From: Ferruginibacter sp.
GTDB taxonomy: Bacteria; Bacteroidota; Bacteroidia; Chitinophagales; Chitinophagaceae
Assembly: GCA_013141115.1 (NCBI GenBank)
Contig: JABFRP010000002.1
Location: 2,158,647 to 2,222,646 of the forward strand
Direction of reading: 5' to 3'
Length of the DNA stretch: 64,000 nt
In this document: one piece after another, positions 62,334 to 64,000 of the stretch
Numbering within the stretch: position 1 is the stretch's first letter
Layout: every line of letters starts with the position of its first letter
The notes under the pieces: generated by a model
The model's input: the letters and a program-made list of their open reading frames with translations, nothing else
Told to the model about the DNA's origin: nothing
Databases searched by the model: none
Made by a program: the position numbers and the translations under genes

Positions 62334-63020
62334 TTAATTAACCAATAATCTAAAACCAACACCATGTATGGTTTCTAATGCCAGCCCGGGATCGGCTTTT
62401 AAATATTTACGCAGCTTGGTAATAAATACATCCATGCTGCGGCCTAAAAAGTAATCATCTTTACCCCAAACATTAAGCAGCACTTCTTCCCGCTTTAAAA
62501 TTTTATTGGTGTGGTTGGCAAAAAATTTCAGCAGGTCGGCTTCTCTTTGCGTAAGTGGCATTACTGTTGTACCGTTGTATATTTTTAATTCGTTAAAAGC
62601 AAACCTTAAACTGCCTAGCTGGTATTCTTCTACGGCGTCGGATTGCAATTTTTTAGTACGGCGTAAAAAAACATCCATACGCATTACCAGTTCCTTCATG
62701 CTAAAAGGTTTGGTGATGTAATCATCGGCGCCGGTTGCAAAACCTTTTAATTTATCTTCTTCTAAACTTTTAGCAGTTAAAAAAATGATGGGCACCACAT
62801 CGCTTTGTTGCCTTATTTTTTTTGCCAGCGAAAAGCCATCTCTCAATGGCATATTAACATCCAGTAAGCAAATATCAAAAGTTACTTTTTGAAATTTTTG
62901 CCAGGCAGCTTCTCCATCTGCACAATGCGTTACTTCAAAACCTGCATCCTGTAAACCATCTTTAATAACAAAGCTTAAAGAAAGATCGTCTTCGGCTAAT
63001 AAAACTTTTGCTTTGCTCAT
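62334..63020 (-). CDS. OmpR/PhoB-type response regulator
   Basis: A 228-residue regulator. The receiver (4-120) has LLAEDDLSLSFV, the phosphoacceptor in LLDVNMPLRDG near residue 53 and the lysine in YITKPFSMKEL near 103. The wHTH (about 130-228) includes LTQREADLLKFFANHTNK and SMDVFITKLRKYL. Its histidine kinase gene lies 11 bases upstream, so the two form an operon and a two-component pair. It is a clear paralogue of the orphan regulator at 27580. The signal is unknown. Confidence 0.94.
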   Translation of the reverse strand: MSKAKVLLAEDDLSLSFVIKDGLQDAGFEVTHCADGEAAWQKFQKVTFDICLLDVNMPLRDGFSLAKKIRQQSDVVPIIFLTAKSLEEDKLKGFATGADDYITKPFSMKELVMRMDVFLRRTKKLQSDAVEEYQLGSLRFAFNELKIYNGTTVMPLTQREADLLKFFANHTNKILKREEVLLNVWGKDDYFLGRSMDVFITKLRKYLKADPGLALETIHGVGFRLLVN

Positions 63021-63031
63021 GAATATAAATT

Positions 63032-64000
63032 TTAGTTCCTGGCTATTTTTATTATAAAAGTACTGCCTTTTTCGGGTTGGCTTTTAACTTCAATTTTGCC
63101 GCCATGGGCGTCAATAACAGTTTTAACAAAATTTAAGCCAAGGCCAAAGCCTTTTACAGTGTGCAGTTCGCCTTCGGTAACTCTGAAAAAGCGGTTGAAT
63201 ATTTTTTTCTGGTTTTCTTCGCTTATACCAACGCCATTGTCTTTGATAGCAATGCAACAATTATTTCCTTGGGTATAAGTAGCAATACCAATTTGCGGCT
63301 GGGAAGAATATTTAATAGCATTTTCAATAAGGTTAATAAATGCCAGCAGCATATAATACTTATCGGCCTTAATAATATTGCCTGCAGCAGAAAAACTGGT
63401 TTGTACAGTGGCATTTTTTTGTTCTATCAGCGGATGCAGGTCGTTAATAGATTGCTGTAATAAGATGTTTACATCAAAATTTTCTTTCTCCAGCGATAGT
63501 GCATTACTATCGGTATAGGCAATTTCTAAAAGCCGTTGTGTTTGCGATTGTAAATGTGCTGTTTGTTCATCAATAATAGCAGCATAGTTTTTTAATTTAT
63601 CAGGCTTATCTTTTATGTCTGGCTGCTGCAATACTTCTGCTGCAATTTTTATAACGGCTAAAGGAGTTTTAAATTCATGCGTAAAATTATTTACAAAATC
63701 TTTTTGCGTTTCGTTTAAAAATTTTTGTTTGTACAGGTAAAAAATGCTGGCCCCAAATGCAATTAAAACCAGCAGCAACAGGCCTCCGGATGCGATCCAG
63801 AAATACATTTGCTTTAAAATATATTGCCCACGGTGCGGAAAGTATAGTACAATGTAGGAGTAATCTCTTTTTAAAATGGGTATCGATGTTTTTTCTTTTG
63901 GCGGATAATAAGCATCCGGCAGATCAATATACTGCTCATCAGTATAGGCATTTTTTTCATGACTATAAATAGCGGCTTTACAATCAGTGTACACGTCAAA
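63032..64000 (-). CDS. Sensor histidine kinase (5' end outside window)
   Basis: Only the last 323 codons are in the window; the frame is open at the right edge. A membrane helix (about residues 66-90 of the fragment, FWIASGGLLLLVLIAFGASIFYLY) precedes the kinase core. The H-box NNFTHEFKTPLAVIK holds the phosphorylated histidine, and the ATP-binding domain has LINLIENAIKYS, KDNGVGISEENQK and GFGLGLNFVK. It lies directly upstream of the response regulator at 62334. The sensing domain is mostly cut off. Confidence 0.92.
   Translation of the reverse strand, partial: FDVYTDCKAAIYSHEKNAYTDEQYIDLPDAYYPPKEKTSIPILKRDYSYIVLYFPHRGQYILKQMYFWIASGGLLLLVLIAFGASIFYLYKQKFLNETQKDFVNNFTHEFKTPLAVIKIAAEVLQQPDIKDKPDKLKNYAAIIDEQTAHLQSQTQRLLEIAYTDSNALSLEKENFDVNILLQQSINDLHPLIEQKNATVQTSFSAAGNIIKADKYYMLLAFINLIENAIKYSSQPQIGIATYTQGNNCCIAIKDNGVGISEENQKKIFNRFFRVTEGELHTVKGFGLGLNFVKTVIDAHGGKIEVKSQPEKGSTFIIKIARN

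Overview
The window comes from a low-GC chromosome of a member of the Bacteroidota, most likely Chitinophagaceae. This is inferred from gene content: the type IX secretion regulator PorX, the gliding proteins GldD and GldE, a DUF1501 protein with a C-terminal sorting-like domain, a fused LpxC/FabZ, the long Bacteroidota-type IspG and a DUF5686 outer-membrane protein. Promoters resemble the Bacteroidota -7 element TAnnTTTG, and Shine-Dalgarno sequences are scarce. No 16S sequence is present, so the genus is not resolved. I see no transposase, integrase, phage gene or CRISPR array.

Layout. 1-1785: end of a DUF1800-like gene and a DUF1501 gene (secreted pair). 1857-6971, minus strand: acyl-CoA dehydrogenase, a helix-hairpin-helix protein, a PhnP-like MBL hydrolase, a small conserved protein and porX. 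7191-15362, plus strand: the lipid A block (HD phosphohydrolase, lpxD, DUF5686 protein, lpxC/fabZ, lpxA, an ABC ATPase). 15366-18497, minus: a lipoprotein, a Uma2 protein, alanine dehydrogenase and tsaE. 18560-22601, plus: a Cu-type P1B ATPase and recQ. 22660-26433, minus: a candidate small RNA, an LTA-synthase-like sulfatase-fold protein and a HerA-like ATPase. 26516-31191: a di-haem peroxidase, an orphan OmpR-type regulator, a lipoprotein, ruvB, and a MarR regulator with an NmrA-like oxidoreductase that share an operator palindrome. 31256-34077, minus: a small protein and the (p)ppGpp synthetase/hydrolase. 34257-35802: tRNA-Leu(UAG) and trigger factor. 35859-38896, minus: HU, a TPR protein, a 29-residue basic ribosomal-type protein and RNase G/E. 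39106-42862, plus: mutY, ssb, gldE, gldD. 42949-49015, plus: a DUF3109 protein, a class D beta-lactamase lipoprotein, a tiny membrane ORF, a BatB/BatC-like fusion, an archaemetzincin-like lipoprotein and ispG. 49062-51137: a prolyl oligopeptidase gene split by an in-frame TAA. 51212-53805: nadB and an LpxL-like acyltransferase. 53819-57071, minus: an MBL-rhodanese protein, an ArsR regulator, tsaB and an orphan 3HCDH C-terminal-like protein. 57140-60037: ridA, D-2-hydroxyacid dehydrogenase, greA and a HIT protein. 60056-62322: an XRE regulator and two unrecognised exported proteins. 62334-64000, minus: a response regulator and its histidine kinase, cut by the window edge.

Most of the region is envelope and housekeeping biology: lipid A synthesis and acylation, type IX secretion and gliding, t6A tRNA modification (tsaE, tsaB), the stringent response and DNA repair. 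The less ordinary signals lie between genes. There are several intergenic islands with long inverted repeats made of degenerate short words, one with perfect 20-bp arms. There is a free-standing promoter-terminator unit that may encode a small RNA, and a palindrome shared by the MarR gene and its neighbour. In six genes the -7 box sits only 4-5 bp before the start codon, which suggests leaderless mRNAs. No gene-free stretch exceeds 300 bases. I did not find a clear new multi-gene system; the strongest leads are these small elements.
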